The notes beneath the pieces were generated by a model. That model searched no databases. It saw only the letters and a program-made list of their open reading frames with translations, and had not been told where the DNA came from. Shown here piece by piece: positions 1 to 7,685 of a stretch of 64,000 bases of DNA. Numbering within the stretch: position 1 is the stretch's first letter; the number at the start of each line of letters is the position of its first letter. The DNA is taken from contig NZ_JAPCHV010000016.1 in assembly GCF_026107645.2 (NCBI RefSeq), positions 1-64,000 on the forward strand. The letters are read 5' to 3'. Made by a program: the position numbers and the translations under genes. The stretch comes from Flavobacterium sp. MFBS3-15 (GTDB taxonomy: Bacteria; Bacteroidota; Bacteroidia; Flavobacteriales; Flavobacteriaceae).

Positions 1-66
1 GCAAGAATTTTTGCTGTGGTGAAACGTGAAACACCTTATGTAGATCTGATGAAATATGCTGCTTAA
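1..66 (+). CDS. 3' end of an unidentified gene (partial)
   Basis: Reading frame 1 is open from the window edge to a TAA stop at 64-66. It gives the last 21 residues of a protein ending in RETPYVDLMKYAA. The rest lies outside the window. The tail is too short for me to name a family, and I see no motif in it. About 180 bp without a gene follow before the thiamine pyrophosphokinase, so the two are probably separate transcripts. That it is coding is inferred only from the open frame at the edge. Confidence 0.45.
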   Translation, partial: ARIFAVVKRETPYVDLMKYAA

Positions 67-246
67 GAGCTAGTAAAAAATATGAAATTAAACTTGTTTA
101 AGTCATAGAATACGCAAAGTTTTCTTTTAGTTTAATGAAGGACTCAAAGTAATTTCTGCCAAAGCATAAATTAAATCAGTGGGCATCCGCCTAATCTGCG
201 TCATCCGCATTCCCTAAAATCTTATTTTTACGTCAAATTAAAACTC

Positions 247-909
247 ATGTCATCACACCACATCGTACGCGACGACCAGGAACCCGCACTCATCATTGCC
301 AACGGCGCCGAATGCAGCAGGGAGCTGATGGGCCAGCTGCTCGAATGGTCGCCCTTTGTAGTAGTGCTGGACAGTGCCATCGAGCGTGTCATCAACCTTG
401 GCGTTAAGATCGATGTGCTGCTGGGCGATTTCGACCGGGGTTTCGACCCGGAGCAGTACCGCGAAATGCAGTACCCACTGGAAATAGTGTATACGCCCGA
501 CCAGGACAAGACCGACCTCGAAAAGGCGCTGGATTTCTTAATTGACCGCGGCTTTCCTGCCGTCAACGTGATATGGGCCACCGGCAGGCGTGCCGACCAC
601 ACCATCACCAACATTACCAACATTGTGCGTTACCGCGACAAAATAAAGATCGTGGTGCTGGACGACCATTCTAAAGTTTTCCTGCTGCCGCAAAAGTTTG
701 AAAAATGGTATCCCGCAGGTACTCCCCTTTCGCTGATACCTATCGGGAAAGTTTCGGGCATCCATTCCAAAAACCTGAAGTACGAGCTGGATAACGACGA
801 GCTTACCATAGGCTACCGCACCGGGAGCAGCAACCAGGCATTGGACGACGGCATCGTAAAAATAGAGCACAGTGAAGGTGATTTATTATTGATGGAGTGC
901 TTTGATTAG
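247..909 (+). CDS. thiamine pyrophosphokinase
   Basis: 220 residues. The enzyme transfers pyrophosphate from ATP to thiamine to make thiamine diphosphate in the cytoplasm. Family motifs visible are GDFD at residues 60-63 (usually GDFDS), PDQDKTDLE at 84-92, TGRRADHT at 112-119 in the catalytic N-terminal half, and SSNQ near 194-197 in the C-terminal thiamine-binding half. Length fits the family (about 210-230). The ATG at 247 follows an AT-rich stretch with no Shine-Dalgarno, as is usual in this phylum. It stands alone, followed by a short antitoxin-like ORF, and no other thiamine genes are nearby. The family call is secure; I give no gene symbol because usage varies. Confidence 0.9.
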   Translation: MSSHHIVRDDQEPALIIANGAECSRELMGQLLEWSPFVVVLDSAIERVINLGVKIDVLLGDFDRGFDPEQYREMQYPLEIVYTPDQDKTDLEKALDFLIDRGFPAVNVIWATGRRADHTITNITNIVRYRDKIKIVVLDDHSKVFLLPQKFEKWYPAGTPLSLIPIGKVSGIHSKNLKYELDNDELTIGYRTGSSNQALDDGIVKIEHSEGDLLLMECFD

Positions 910-919
910 TTAACAGTCG

Positions 920-935
920 CAGTCGCAGTTTTCAG
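920..935 (-). repeat. copy of the dispersed 16-bp repeat CTGAAAACTGCGACTG
   Basis: The reverse complement of CTGAAAACTGCGACTG lies here, directly after the thiamine pyrophosphokinase stop codon. The same 16 bases occur in the plus orientation at 7340-7355 and 7652-7667. The adjacent bases extend the match slightly (AGTCGCAGTC run). It is a small interspersed repeat of unknown function. Confidence 0.7.
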
Positions 936-958
936 TCAGCAACGAATTATAATTAAAG

Positions 959-1090
959 ATGAAACTTTCAGAAGAACAGAAAAAGGAAATCTTACTTTCT
1001 CAAAGAGATGTTGCCAATGGCAATTTCTATGAGGATGAAATTTTAGATAAAGAAATTAGGGAATGGCTTACGGGGAAGTGGCCTTATTGA
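959..1090 (+). CDS. 43-residue antitoxin-like small protein
   Basis: A short open frame begins at ATG 959 and ends with TGA at 1088-1090. The protein begins MKLSEEQKKEILLS and ends EIREWLTGKWPY. It is highly charged and probably helical. The pattern 'Q-x-D-[VI]-A-x-G-x-x-x-x-x-E-x-[IL]-D-x-E-[IL]-x-x-W-L' resembles the C-terminal toxin-binding segment of small RelB/Phd-like type II antitoxins. A normal antitoxin also has an N-terminal DNA-binding part (total about 70-90 residues), which is missing, and no toxin follows. It may be a remnant, a solitary short antitoxin, or chance. The antitoxin reading is inference. Confidence 0.4.
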   Translation: MKLSEEQKKEILLSQRDVANGNFYEDEILDKEIREWLTGKWPY

Positions 1091-1114
1091 TTTCTAAATC
1101 CAATAACAACAAAA

Positions 1115-1144
1115 AGGGACATCCCGAAAAACCGGGATGCCCCT
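1115..1144 (-). terminator. intrinsic terminator of the pst operon
   Basis: A 12-bp hairpin (arms 1115-1126 and 1133-1144, one A-C mismatch, loop of six) has a GC-rich core CATCCCG/CGGGATG. Read on the minus strand it is followed by a T-rich run (complement of 1103-1115), as expected for termination of the pstB transcript. The plus side has no T run. Confidence 0.75.
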
Positions 1145-1190
1145 CAAACAAATGAAAAAAATGCTTGTGAACCTGTCATAAACAGTTTTT

Positions 1191-2006
1191 TTAATGCCCT
1201 ACGTACAGGTACTCTTTAAAGGTATCGGTCTTCGGGTCCTCGAAGATCACTTCAGGGCGGCCTTTCTCCACGATCTCGCCCAGGTACATGAACGCCACAT
1301 AATCGGACAGCCTTTTTGCCTGCCTCAGCGTATGCGTTACCAGTACTATGGCAAAATCCTTGCTCAGTTCCTTGAACTGTTCCTCGATCTTGCGGCTCGA
1401 TATCGGGTCAAGCGCCGACGTAGGCTCATCCGCAAGGATTACCCTTGGCTGTATGGCCAGTCCGCGGGCAAGGCAAAGGCGCTGCTGCTGCCCTATCGAA
1501 AGGCCGCTGGCCGGCTTCTTCAGCCTGTCCTTCACTTCACTCCACAAAGCGACCTTATCAAGGTAATACTCAATCTTGTCGTCCTGTTCGCTCTTGTCCT
1601 TCACGCCTTTCAGCTTCAGGGCATAGCGTATGTTGTCGGCAATGGTGCCAGGCAGCGGGTGCGGCCTTTGCGACAGCAGCCCCATTTTTTGGCGCAGGTC
1701 ATACACATCAATGTTTTTGTCGAGGATGTTTTCTCCTTCAAACAGTATCTCACCCTCGGTACGGATGTCCGGATATAGGTCGGTCAGCCTGTTGAAGCTT
1801 TTCAGCAACGTGGTCTTGCCACAGCCCGATGGCCCAAGCAGTGAGGTAATGCCCTTATCGCGGATATTCAACTCCAGATTCTTTAGTGTCTGCTGTTTCC
1901 CGTGCCAAAGGCTCAGGTTATTGACATATATGAGGTTATGAAGCCCTTTAGCCTCATCTTTCTTTATAATTTCCTGGTCTATAGGAAGTGCTTTATCGTC
2001 TATCAT
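1191..2006 (-). CDS. pstB: phosphate-type ABC transporter ATP-binding protein (PstB-like)
   Basis: 271 residues. Cytoplasmic ATPase that powers the PstC-PstA permease. Walker A is GPSGCGKT at 58-65, the Q-loop glutamine is at 113, Walker B is VILADE at 189-194, and the switch histidine is at 225. The signature is LSIGQ (169-173) rather than the usual LSGGQ, a tolerated but notable change. The ATG overlaps the pstA stop (ATGA at 2003-2006), so the two are translationally coupled. It is the last gene of a minus-strand operon porin-pstS-pstC-pstA-pstB and is followed by a terminator. No phoU follows, unlike most pst operons. The transporter family is clear; phosphate as substrate is inferred. 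Confidence 0.88.
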   Translation of the reverse strand: MIDDKALPIDQEIIKKDEAKGLHNLIYVNNLSLWHGKQQTLKNLELNIRDKGITSLLGPSGCGKTTLLKSFNRLTDLYPDIRTEGEILFEGENILDKNIDVYDLRQKMGLLSQRPHPLPGTIADNIRYALKLKGVKDKSEQDDKIEYYLDKVALWSEVKDRLKKPASGLSIGQQQRLCLARGLAIQPRVILADEPTSALDPISSRKIEEQFKELSKDFAIVLVTHTLRQAKRLSDYVAFMYLGEIVEKGRPEVIFEDPKTDTFKEYLYVGH

Positions 2007-2857
2007 TGTATTCTGTTTTTTGAAAGTTTGTTGCTTAACACCCTTGATACTACGCTTATCACCAATATGATCATGATAAGAACGGCCGCAGCCGCGTAGG
2101 CGCGGGCCTTAACTTCGGGTATCGGGGAGCTGAGCTGGAAGAATACGGCAAGCGGGAGTGTTGCCGCCGGTTCGCTGAGGCTTTCGGGGATGTAGTCGGT
2201 ATAGCCTGCGGTGAAGAGTACCGATGCCGTATCGCCGATGCCTTTGCCCAGTGCCAAAAGGAAAGCGGTGGTAACACCCGGAAGCGACTGCTTGAGCAGG
2301 AAGCGGAAACCCGTTTCGCCCTTAAAATAGCCCAGCGACAATGCTGACTCGTACAACCCTTTGGAAACGTATTGTATCGACTCGTCCATAGAGCGCATCA
2401 TGACAGGGCTGATGAGCAGCGCCACGGTAACAATGGCCGCCATGAGCGAACTCTGCCAGCCGAAAAGCAGCATGAGGTTGAAGCCGAAAGCGCCATATAC
2501 GATAGCCGGTACACCCAAAAGCACATCCAGCCACAGCCTGATCCTTTTTTGCCAACGCGGATGCGAGAACAGGTAGGTATGGATGAATAATGTTGACGGA
2601 ATGCTGATGATGAGCGCCAGTATGGATGCGCCGATGGCAAGATACAGCGACCCCACAATGGCATTGAGTATACCGCCTTCTTTCCCGAAATAGTAGCCGC
2701 CCTTAGGCACATCGGTAAGCATCTGCCAGTTGAGCGCCGGAAGGCCTTTGGCAAAAATGCCCCAGATGATGCTGAAAAGCACGACGACTATGATTACCGT
2801 AAACAGGAACAATATCCCTTTTACGATCTTTTCTTCAGTATGTTTTCTGTTACTCAT
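2003..2857 (-). CDS. pstA: phosphate-type ABC transporter permease PstA
   Basis: 284 residues and strongly hydrophobic with about six predicted membrane segments, the first at roughly residues 12-34. The cytoplasmic EAA-type loop that contacts the ATPase is visible as YESALSLGYFKGETGFRF near residues 168-186, followed by LPGV. Length matches PstA (about 280-300). It is separated from pstC by three bases and overlaps pstB by four, so all three are co-translated. It forms the membrane channel with PstC. Direct evidence is motif and context; the transported anion cannot be read from the permease. Confidence 0.88.
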   Translation of the reverse strand: MSNRKHTEEKIVKGILFLFTVIIVVVLFSIIWGIFAKGLPALNWQMLTDVPKGGYYFGKEGGILNAIVGSLYLAIGASILALIISIPSTLFIHTYLFSHPRWQKRIRLWLDVLLGVPAIVYGAFGFNLMLLFGWQSSLMAAIVTVALLISPVMMRSMDESIQYVSKGLYESALSLGYFKGETGFRFLLKQSLPGVTTAFLLALGKGIGDTASVLFTAGYTDYIPESLSEPAATLPLAVFFQLSSPIPEVKARAYAAAAVLIMIILVISVVSRVLSNKLSKNRIQ

Positions 2858-2860
2858 GGC

Positions 2861-3754
2861 TTAGCTGCTTTTTAGGTGATAGTGGCTGATTACTTTATGG
2901 GCAAAGTAATTGAACAGGATAACGATGATAAGGAGTATGAGCGCCGAAAGCATAAGCGCCGAATCATATTTGGGTATCGACATCATCTCGCCGTAGTTGT
3001 TGGCAAGGAGCGCCGGAAGCGGATAACCCGCATCAAAAACGCTTTTGGGTATCTGTACGATATTGCCCACCACCATCAGCACCGCTATGGTTTCGCCAAA
3101 GGCTTTGCTGACCCCCAGCGTAAACGATGCGATAATGCCGTGCTTTATCTTCATCATGATTATATCCCTGATGGTCTGCCATTTGCTGGCACCCATCGAA
3201 AGGCCGGTTTCCATGAGTTCCATTGAAACCGCCTCAAACAATTCTATCAGCATGTTCAGCACGAAGGGTATTGTCGCTACCGCAATAACCACTCCCGCCG
3301 CTAAAACAGAATAGCCGGTTGCATTTTCTGCACCGGCTTGTACTGCCCATTCTGATATAAGTGGGACTATGGTAATAATACCCCATAGCCCGAAGATGAC
3401 CGAAGGAATACCCGCTAATATGTCGATTGTCGTTCGTAAAACCCGCCTGACCCACAACGGCGCAAACTGCGTGATGTAGATGGCTGCCGCAAGGCAGACG
3501 GGAATCATTAAAACTAACCCGGTAAGCGTAATTATTATCGAATTGACGATGAACGGCCATAACCCGAATTTACCCTGTATAGGCATCCAGTCGGAGCCAA
3601 AGAGGACATCGCCAAGCCCTGAACCCGAAACGATGGGCCAGGATTTGTATAGGAGCGATGCCCCTATGGCGAATGGCAGTATGAGTATGATCGACAATGT
3701 AAAGAGCATCCACGATTTCCGGAACTTCTCCGCAATATATCTTGGTTTCAGCAT
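2861..3754 (-). CDS. pstC: phosphate-type ABC transporter permease PstC
   Basis: 297 residues with an N-terminal membrane segment (about 15-35) and five further hydrophobic stretches. The EAA-type loop reads METGLSMGASKWQTIRDII near residues 180-198. Length agrees with PstC. It begins three bases after the pstS stop codon and ends three bases before pstA, so it is in the middle of one transcript. It pairs with PstA as the heterodimeric permease in the inner membrane. Confidence in the family is high; substrate specificity depends on the binding protein. Confidence 0.88.
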   Translation of the reverse strand: MLKPRYIAEKFRKSWMLFTLSIILILPFAIGASLLYKSWPIVSGSGLGDVLFGSDWMPIQGKFGLWPFIVNSIIITLTGLVLMIPVCLAAAIYITQFAPLWVRRVLRTTIDILAGIPSVIFGLWGIITIVPLISEWAVQAGAENATGYSVLAAGVVIAVATIPFVLNMLIELFEAVSMELMETGLSMGASKWQTIRDIIMMKIKHGIIASFTLGVSKAFGETIAVLMVVGNIVQIPKSVFDAGYPLPALLANNYGEMMSIPKYDSALMLSALILLIIVILFNYFAHKVISHYHLKSS

Positions 3755-3757
3755 GCC

Positions 3758-4720
3758 CTATAGTTTTTGTATCTGCTTTTGTACATTATCTTTTTCAAGC
3801 AGGATGTAGCCATTGCTCACTACAAAGTCCTGCCCTTTTGTAAGCACCCAGTTCAGGAATGCCTTTACCGCCGGCGATGCAGGCTTGCCTTTAGTCACCA
3901 GGAACAGCTCGCGTGCCGGTGGCGAAGGGTACCTTCCGTCGGCAATGGCCTTTGTAAGGTCGCCAAGCGTTTCATAGAAGTTTTCTTCTGCATCGATCTT
4001 TCCGTTGCCGTTCACGTCGATAGGCAGCACTTCAAGTCCCGGGTATTTTTTGCCGCTGTTGATGTCGTAAGCATAGATCACGTTGTTGTAGCCGATACCG
4101 TTCTTGTCTTTCTTAACGGCATCCGCAAGGCCCGGGTCACCGAATACCGCCACGCCTTTAAGCTCTTCCTGGGCTTTTCCGCCAAGGTACTTTGCCCATG
4201 TTTCGGCAGCGCCCGCAGCGTCAGAACGTGTGTACACATTTACTTTTTCAGATGATCCCTTCCAGTTTTGCTTGGCATCTTTAAGGAAAATGGCGCTAAG
4301 CTCCTCACGCTTCATGCCTTCTGCCTTAAGCTGTGCCAGCACCGGGTTGTTTGCAGCAATGGTTGGGATAACGGCATCTTTTGTCACGGCAAAGCCGTAA
4401 GCGCCCTGGTCTGTCTCCACTTTGCTGATCTCTTTGGAGTACATGGCAATGTCTGCAGCGCCGTTCAGCATGTCGGTCATGCCCTTACCGGCGCCACCGC
4501 CCGAAATGTTGAACTTCACATCCGGATATTCCTTACGGAATTCCTCAGCCCATACGTTGGCCAGCGGGTACAGTGCAAACGCACCCGACATGGTGATTGT
4601 ACCTTCGATTTTTGCGGTACCGTCAGCGTTCGTGTCGGTATCTTTTTCTTTTGAACCGCAAGAGTTCAAAACCCCTGCCAGCACTACGGCTGATAAGGCA
4701 ATGGTAATTGTTTTTTTCAT
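3758..4720 (-). CDS. pstS: PstS-like substrate-binding lipoprotein with an EF-hand loop
   Basis: 320 residues. The N terminus is a lipoprotein signal ending in the lipobox LNSC (acylated Cys 21). The body is a PstS-type binding protein: SGAFALYPLANVWAEEF (45-61) and GGGAGKGMTDML (74-85) match the anion-binding loops, and GIGYNN (208-213) matches the later conserved block. Unusually, residues 235-246 (DVNGNGKIDAEE) form a textbook EF-hand calcium loop with D, N, N, K, D, E at positions 1, 3, 5, 7, 9 and 12. It sits 31 bp after the porin stop and three bases before pstC. It delivers an oxyanion, probably phosphate, to PstCAB. The SRxLxxxE block of phosphate PstS is altered to YSKEISKVE, so another anion is possible. 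Confidence 0.82.
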   Translation of the reverse strand: MKKTITIALSAVVLAGVLNSCGSKEKDTDTNADGTAKIEGTITMSGAFALYPLANVWAEEFRKEYPDVKFNISGGGAGKGMTDMLNGAADIAMYSKEISKVETDQGAYGFAVTKDAVIPTIAANNPVLAQLKAEGMKREELSAIFLKDAKQNWKGSSEKVNVYTRSDAAGAAETWAKYLGGKAQEELKGVAVFGDPGLADAVKKDKNGIGYNNVIYAYDINSGKKYPGLEVLPIDVNGNGKIDAEENFYETLGDLTKAIADGRYPSPPARELFLVTKGKPASPAVKAFLNWVLTKGQDFVVSNGYILLEKDNVQKQIQKL

Positions 4721-4751
4721 TTTGTTTGAATTTAAGGAGGTTTATTATTAT

Positions 4752-6344
4752 TTATTTTTTCTTGATAAAAAGGTCGAGGGCATTGAATGTCATCTCGATA
4801 TAGGCAAAGTGCGAGGCGCCTGAGTGTTCTCCATTGGCGGCATCCTGCCTGTTGTTTACAAACTCGCCTGTAGAGAAGTACATGTACCCCACATTAAGGT
4901 CGATGAACTTTACCGGCTTGAACTGGAGCCTTGAGTCGAATCCATGCCCTAGGAACTTACCGCTCTGTCCGGTATTGTCACGGTTTCCTGTACCGGCAAG
5001 CAGGTTATTGAAACGGTCGGTGGCACTTTGCAGCCAGTAAAAGCTGTAGCCTGTGTCTATCTTATACCCTTTAACAGGTTCAAATTCGAGTTTGAATTTT
5101 GGCGTTACCACGTTCTCCGGGATGATGTAATCATCACCCGACCAGGGCCTGGCAAAGCCGTAAAAACGCTCAAACCTGTTGGTCTTGTCATCATTAGGGT
5201 CTTTATCACCCGTTACGTAACCGAAGAACACGCTTACCCTCGGCTTCCATGAGTGCTGGAATTTATAACCCACTTCGGCAGTGATCATGTAGGCGTCCTG
5301 CTTCCTTTCGCCATCATCGCCAAACTGGTAGGTACCTGTAAAGTCGTAGTTCCACGATTTGTTGAGCCATCCGTAAAAGCGCACCCCCGGCGAATGTATC
5401 ATGCGGTGGCCGATGTTGCGGTCCTGCCTCAGGGCAAGGTAATACGGCTCAATCGTCACTACGTCCGACCATTTCCTCCAGTGGCCTATGGCTGCACCGA
5501 ATTGCCTGTCATTGTCGGCATAATCCTTATCGTCAATGATCCTGATGATGGGGCGCAGCGCTAACAGGTCAAGCTGCCAGTCATTCTTCTCCTGCCCGAG
5601 GGCAGCCCTGAATCCAAGGAAGTTATTGGTCGTATTCCTCCATAAATTCTGTCCTATAAGCCTCCTGTCAAGGAATTCGAAAGCCTGGCGGCCGTACCTG
5701 ATCATGAATGGGCGGTTGTTACCCAGGGCATCTGTACCGAATGCCTTTTTGAAATAAAGCTCGGCAAAGCCCTGTATCATTTCCCTTTTGTTTACGTCGC
5801 GGTTATCCAAAGGGTATTGCCCGTTGGTCCTGTCGCTGTCCTGCATCTCTATCACAAGCCTCAGCGGGTCGATGATATTGCGGATGCCCACATATATTTT
5901 TCCTTTATAAAGAATCGGGTAATCGGTGCTGTGGCTGTCCGGCCTGCGGATGTCGTTGTTCCTGTACTCTCCCCTAACCCTGTAATCCAATCCAAGGTCA
6001 AGCCAGTCCAGCTGCTCTGCAATCCCGGTCTTGCCCAGGTTCCTTACATACCCCGGCGGGTCGGTTTCGCGCTTGGTCCCGTATGAACCTGCTTCAACAT
6101 AATACGAAGTGCGCGCCGGCTCTTCCGGTTTTACCTCCACCGGCTTTACAGTGTCGGTAACCGTTATCGTTTCCTGTGCAATAGCCCCGGCTGCTGCCCA
6201 CAGTAAAATGGCAAACAACAGGAAGTACCTCTTTCTCCCCAAAAATGCTGAGGGTACAGATAGAATAAATTCTACCAAATTAGTAGAATTTGAATGTAAA
6301 AAAATAGAATCTCTTTTGGTAGTGTTTTGGGTATTGGTGTTCAT
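4752..6344 (-). CDS. outer-membrane porin (alginate-export / OprP-like family)
   Basis: 530 residues from the ATG at 6344. A signal peptide is obvious at GRKRYFLLFAILLWAAAGAIAQ, but it is preceded by about 36 residues, which is long. A TTG about 108 bases downstream would give a normal-length signal, so the start is uncertain. After cleavage the protein shows alternating aromatic/charged beta strands. The block around GRQAFEFLDRRLIGQNLWRN resembles the alginate-export porin family. It ends in a membrane-strand pattern (LDLFIKKK). It lies 31 bp upstream of pstS on the same strand and is probably the outer-membrane entry route for the same anion. Two palindromes lie around its 5' end, one of them inside the longest reading frame. 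Confidence 0.75.
   Translation of the reverse strand: MNTNTQNTTKRDSIFLHSNSTNLVEFILSVPSAFLGRKRYFLLFAILLWAAAGAIAQETITVTDTVKPVEVKPEEPARTSYYVEAGSYGTKRETDPPGYVRNLGKTGIAEQLDWLDLGLDYRVRGEYRNNDIRRPDSHSTDYPILYKGKIYVGIRNIIDPLRLVIEMQDSDRTNGQYPLDNRDVNKREMIQGFAELYFKKAFGTDALGNNRPFMIRYGRQAFEFLDRRLIGQNLWRNTTNNFLGFRAALGQEKNDWQLDLLALRPIIRIIDDKDYADNDRQFGAAIGHWRKWSDVVTIEPYYLALRQDRNIGHRMIHSPGVRFYGWLNKSWNYDFTGTYQFGDDGERKQDAYMITAEVGYKFQHSWKPRVSVFFGYVTGDKDPNDDKTNRFERFYGFARPWSGDDYIIPENVVTPKFKLEFEPVKGYKIDTGYSFYWLQSATDRFNNLLAGTGNRDNTGQSGKFLGHGFDSRLQFKPVKFIDLNVGYMYFSTGEFVNNRQDAANGEHSGASHFAYIEMTFNALDLFIKKK
6267..6291. promoter_or_regulatory. palindrome, candidate operator (copy 1)
   Basis: AAATTCTAC (6267-6275) and GTAGAATTT (6283-6291) form a perfect 9-bp dyad with a 7-bp spacer CAAATTA. 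It falls inside the 5' part of the longest porin reading frame, upstream of the signal-peptide codons. A related dyad lies about 106 bp further upstream. Rrf2-family regulators bind dyads of about this length, and an Rrf2 gene lies next to it, so it is a candidate Rrf2 operator. No binding data can be read from sequence. Confidence 0.55.
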
Positions 6345-6372
6345 CGGCTAAAAAATTTTCGGCTAAAATAGT

Positions 6373-6395
6373 AATTCTACTAATACGATAGAATT
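6373..6395. promoter_or_regulatory. palindrome, candidate operator (copy 2)
   Basis: AATTCTAC (6373-6380) and ATAGAATT (6388-6395) repeat the dyad found at 6267-6291 with the same 7-bp spacing and one mismatch. It lies between the Rrf2 gene and the porin start. Two copies of the same dyad in one regulatory region support a real operator. Confidence 0.5.
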
Positions 6396-6512
6396 TATTT
6401 TTAAACTTTTTGAAAAAAAATTTAATAGCTATTTTCCTCACAATAAACCATACGTGGAAATGCCCGGCAGTAGTTGCCTGCCGGAATGTATTTTTGAGAA
6501 AGCGTTTAGGGG

Positions 6513-6926
6513 TTATTCCTCCAGGAAAGAGGCAATGCTGGTCTCCTTCATTACCAGGCGTGTCTGCTCCTTGATCTTCATGAATTCGCGGCGCATGGTG
6601 CACGTCACCTCATCATTGCAGTCGGCGCATTTTTGGTAATAGTCAACTGCCACGCAGGGCACCAGCGCTATGGCGCCGTCGAAAAGGCGGTGGATGTCGG
6701 CCACGGTTATGGATGGCGCGGGTTTCAGCAGGAAGTACCCCCCGCCATACCCGGTCTGGCTGCCCACATAACCGGCACGCTTGAGCACCAGCAATATCTG
6801 CTCGAGGAACTTTTTAGGGATATTCTCCTGTGTGGCTATATCAGCTGTAAATAGGTTGCCTTTATCCTGGTTTTTAGCGAGGAAAATAAGCGCCTTTAGG
6901 GCATATTTACATTTTTTTGACATCAT
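6513..6926 (-). CDS. Rrf2-family transcriptional regulator
   Basis: 137 residues. N-terminal winged-helix domain (about 1-85) with the family pattern KYALKALIFLA and the recognition/wing segment GSQTGYGGGYFL (about 55-66). The C-terminal part has cysteines at 91, 100, 103 and 109. In family members such as IscR, NsrR and RsrR three clustered residues here bind an iron-sulfur cluster, so the protein is likely redox, NO or Fe-S responsive; that is inference. It lies about 170 bp upstream of the porin-pst operon in the same orientation, with two matching palindromes between them, so it probably controls that operon. The tandem ATGs leave the exact start open by one codon. Confidence 0.85.
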   Translation of the reverse strand: MMSKKCKYALKALIFLAKNQDKGNLFTADIATQENIPKKFLEQILLVLKRAGYVGSQTGYGGGYFLLKPAPSITVADIHRLFDGAIALVPCVAVDYYQKCADCNDEVTCTMRREFMKIKEQTRLVMKETSIASFLEE

Positions 6927-7104
6927 AGGCCGTAAAGATACTACAAACAGGGACTTTTACCAATAGTTATCTGTTAACCTTTGGGCAAACACAAAAAAAA
7001 ACAACCCCTTAGCCCTGACCGCAGCGGCATCCCCCGCTTTTTTCGGCGGGGATACAGCGGAGGGCAGGAATGACGGTGGCAGGGAAGCGCCGGCCAACCG
7101 CTCA

Positions 7105-7195
7105 TGAAAAAAGCTTCACTCCTGCCCATTACTCCCCTCCCCGGCCCTCCCCAAAGGGGAGGGTGACGGGACGTAGCACTCTTGCTTAATAGACC
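7105..7195. repeat. direct repeat A, copy 1
   Basis: A block of about 90 bp running from TGAAAAAAGCTTCACTCC through CCTCCCCAAAGGGGAGGG to CTTGCTTAATAGACCTCACC. It is nearly identical to 7360-7452. It contains an internal CCCTCCCC/GGGGAGGG inverted repeat that could fold as a hairpin. Confidence 0.75.
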
Positions 7196-7266
7196 TCACC
7201 CCCCAGCCCTTCTCCAAAGGAGAGGGAGTGAGACGTGCCGACAGTGCGTGATTTCTTCTGTTTTTT

Positions 7267-7330
7267 GAGATTTCTCCACTCCGCAGGCTGCGGTCGAAAC
7301 CTAACGCAGTGGTTCAGCGAAGCTAAATGA
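7267..7330. repeat. REP-like element (GAGATTTCTCC...CGGTCGAAA...AAATGAC)
   Basis: The element reads GAGATTTCTCC, then CTGCGGTCGAAA, then GCAGTGGTTCAGCGAAGC, then AAATGAC. Related copies are at 7607-7646, 26594-26630 (inverted) and 31821-31932. It is the kind of interspersed extragenic repeat that is frequent in flavobacterial genomes. Confidence 0.65.
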
Positions 7331-7359
7331 CAAATGACGCTGAAAACTGCGACTGTGGG

Positions 7360-7452
7360 TGAAAAAAGCTTCACTCCTGCCCATTAGTCCCCTCCCCGGC
7401 CCTCCCCAAAGGGGAGGGTGACGGGACGTAACAATCTTGCTTAATAAACCTC
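7360..7452. repeat. direct repeat A, copy 2
   Basis: Second copy of the block at 7105-7195, offset by 255 bp, with only a few substitutions (for example TAACAATC for TAGCACTC). With the following B block it makes a nested duplication. Confidence 0.75.
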
Positions 7453-7528
7453 ACCCCCTCCCTCTCAAGTCGCTTCGTCATTCTTCCTCGCGATTACAGA
7501 GGGGAGCAGCTTCGATCCTGCTGGTTAG

Positions 7529-7667
7529 ACCTCACCCCCGACCCCTCTCCAAAGGAGAGGGGAGCGAGACGTGCCGACAGTACGTGATTTATTTGTTCTA
7601 TTTCTTGAGATTTCTCCACTCCGCAAGCTGCGGTCGAAATGACACACAGCACTGAAAACTGCGACTG
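7529..7667. repeat. direct repeat B plus REP-like end, copy 2
   Basis: Begins CCTCACCCCCGACCCC, continues AAAGGAGAGGGGAGCGAGAC and GTGCCGACAGTACGTGATT, and ends with GAGATTTCTCC...CGGTCGAAATGAC and CTGAAAACTGCGACTG. It matches 7195-7355 module by module, so the whole A-B-C unit appears to have been duplicated in tandem. Confidence 0.7.
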
Positions 7668-7685
7668 CGGCTACCCCATATTTCG

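Noticed and set aside
538..870. Long minus-strand reading frame opposite thiamine pyrophosphokinase
   Set aside because: It is a shadow of the plus-strand gene: no family motif, no promoter or start context, and the plus-strand gene matches a known family along its whole length.
7437..7655. Reading frames inside the repeat region before uvrB
   Set aside because: They consist of repeat modules (proline/arginine-rich translation from CCTCCCC tracts) and have no start signals.
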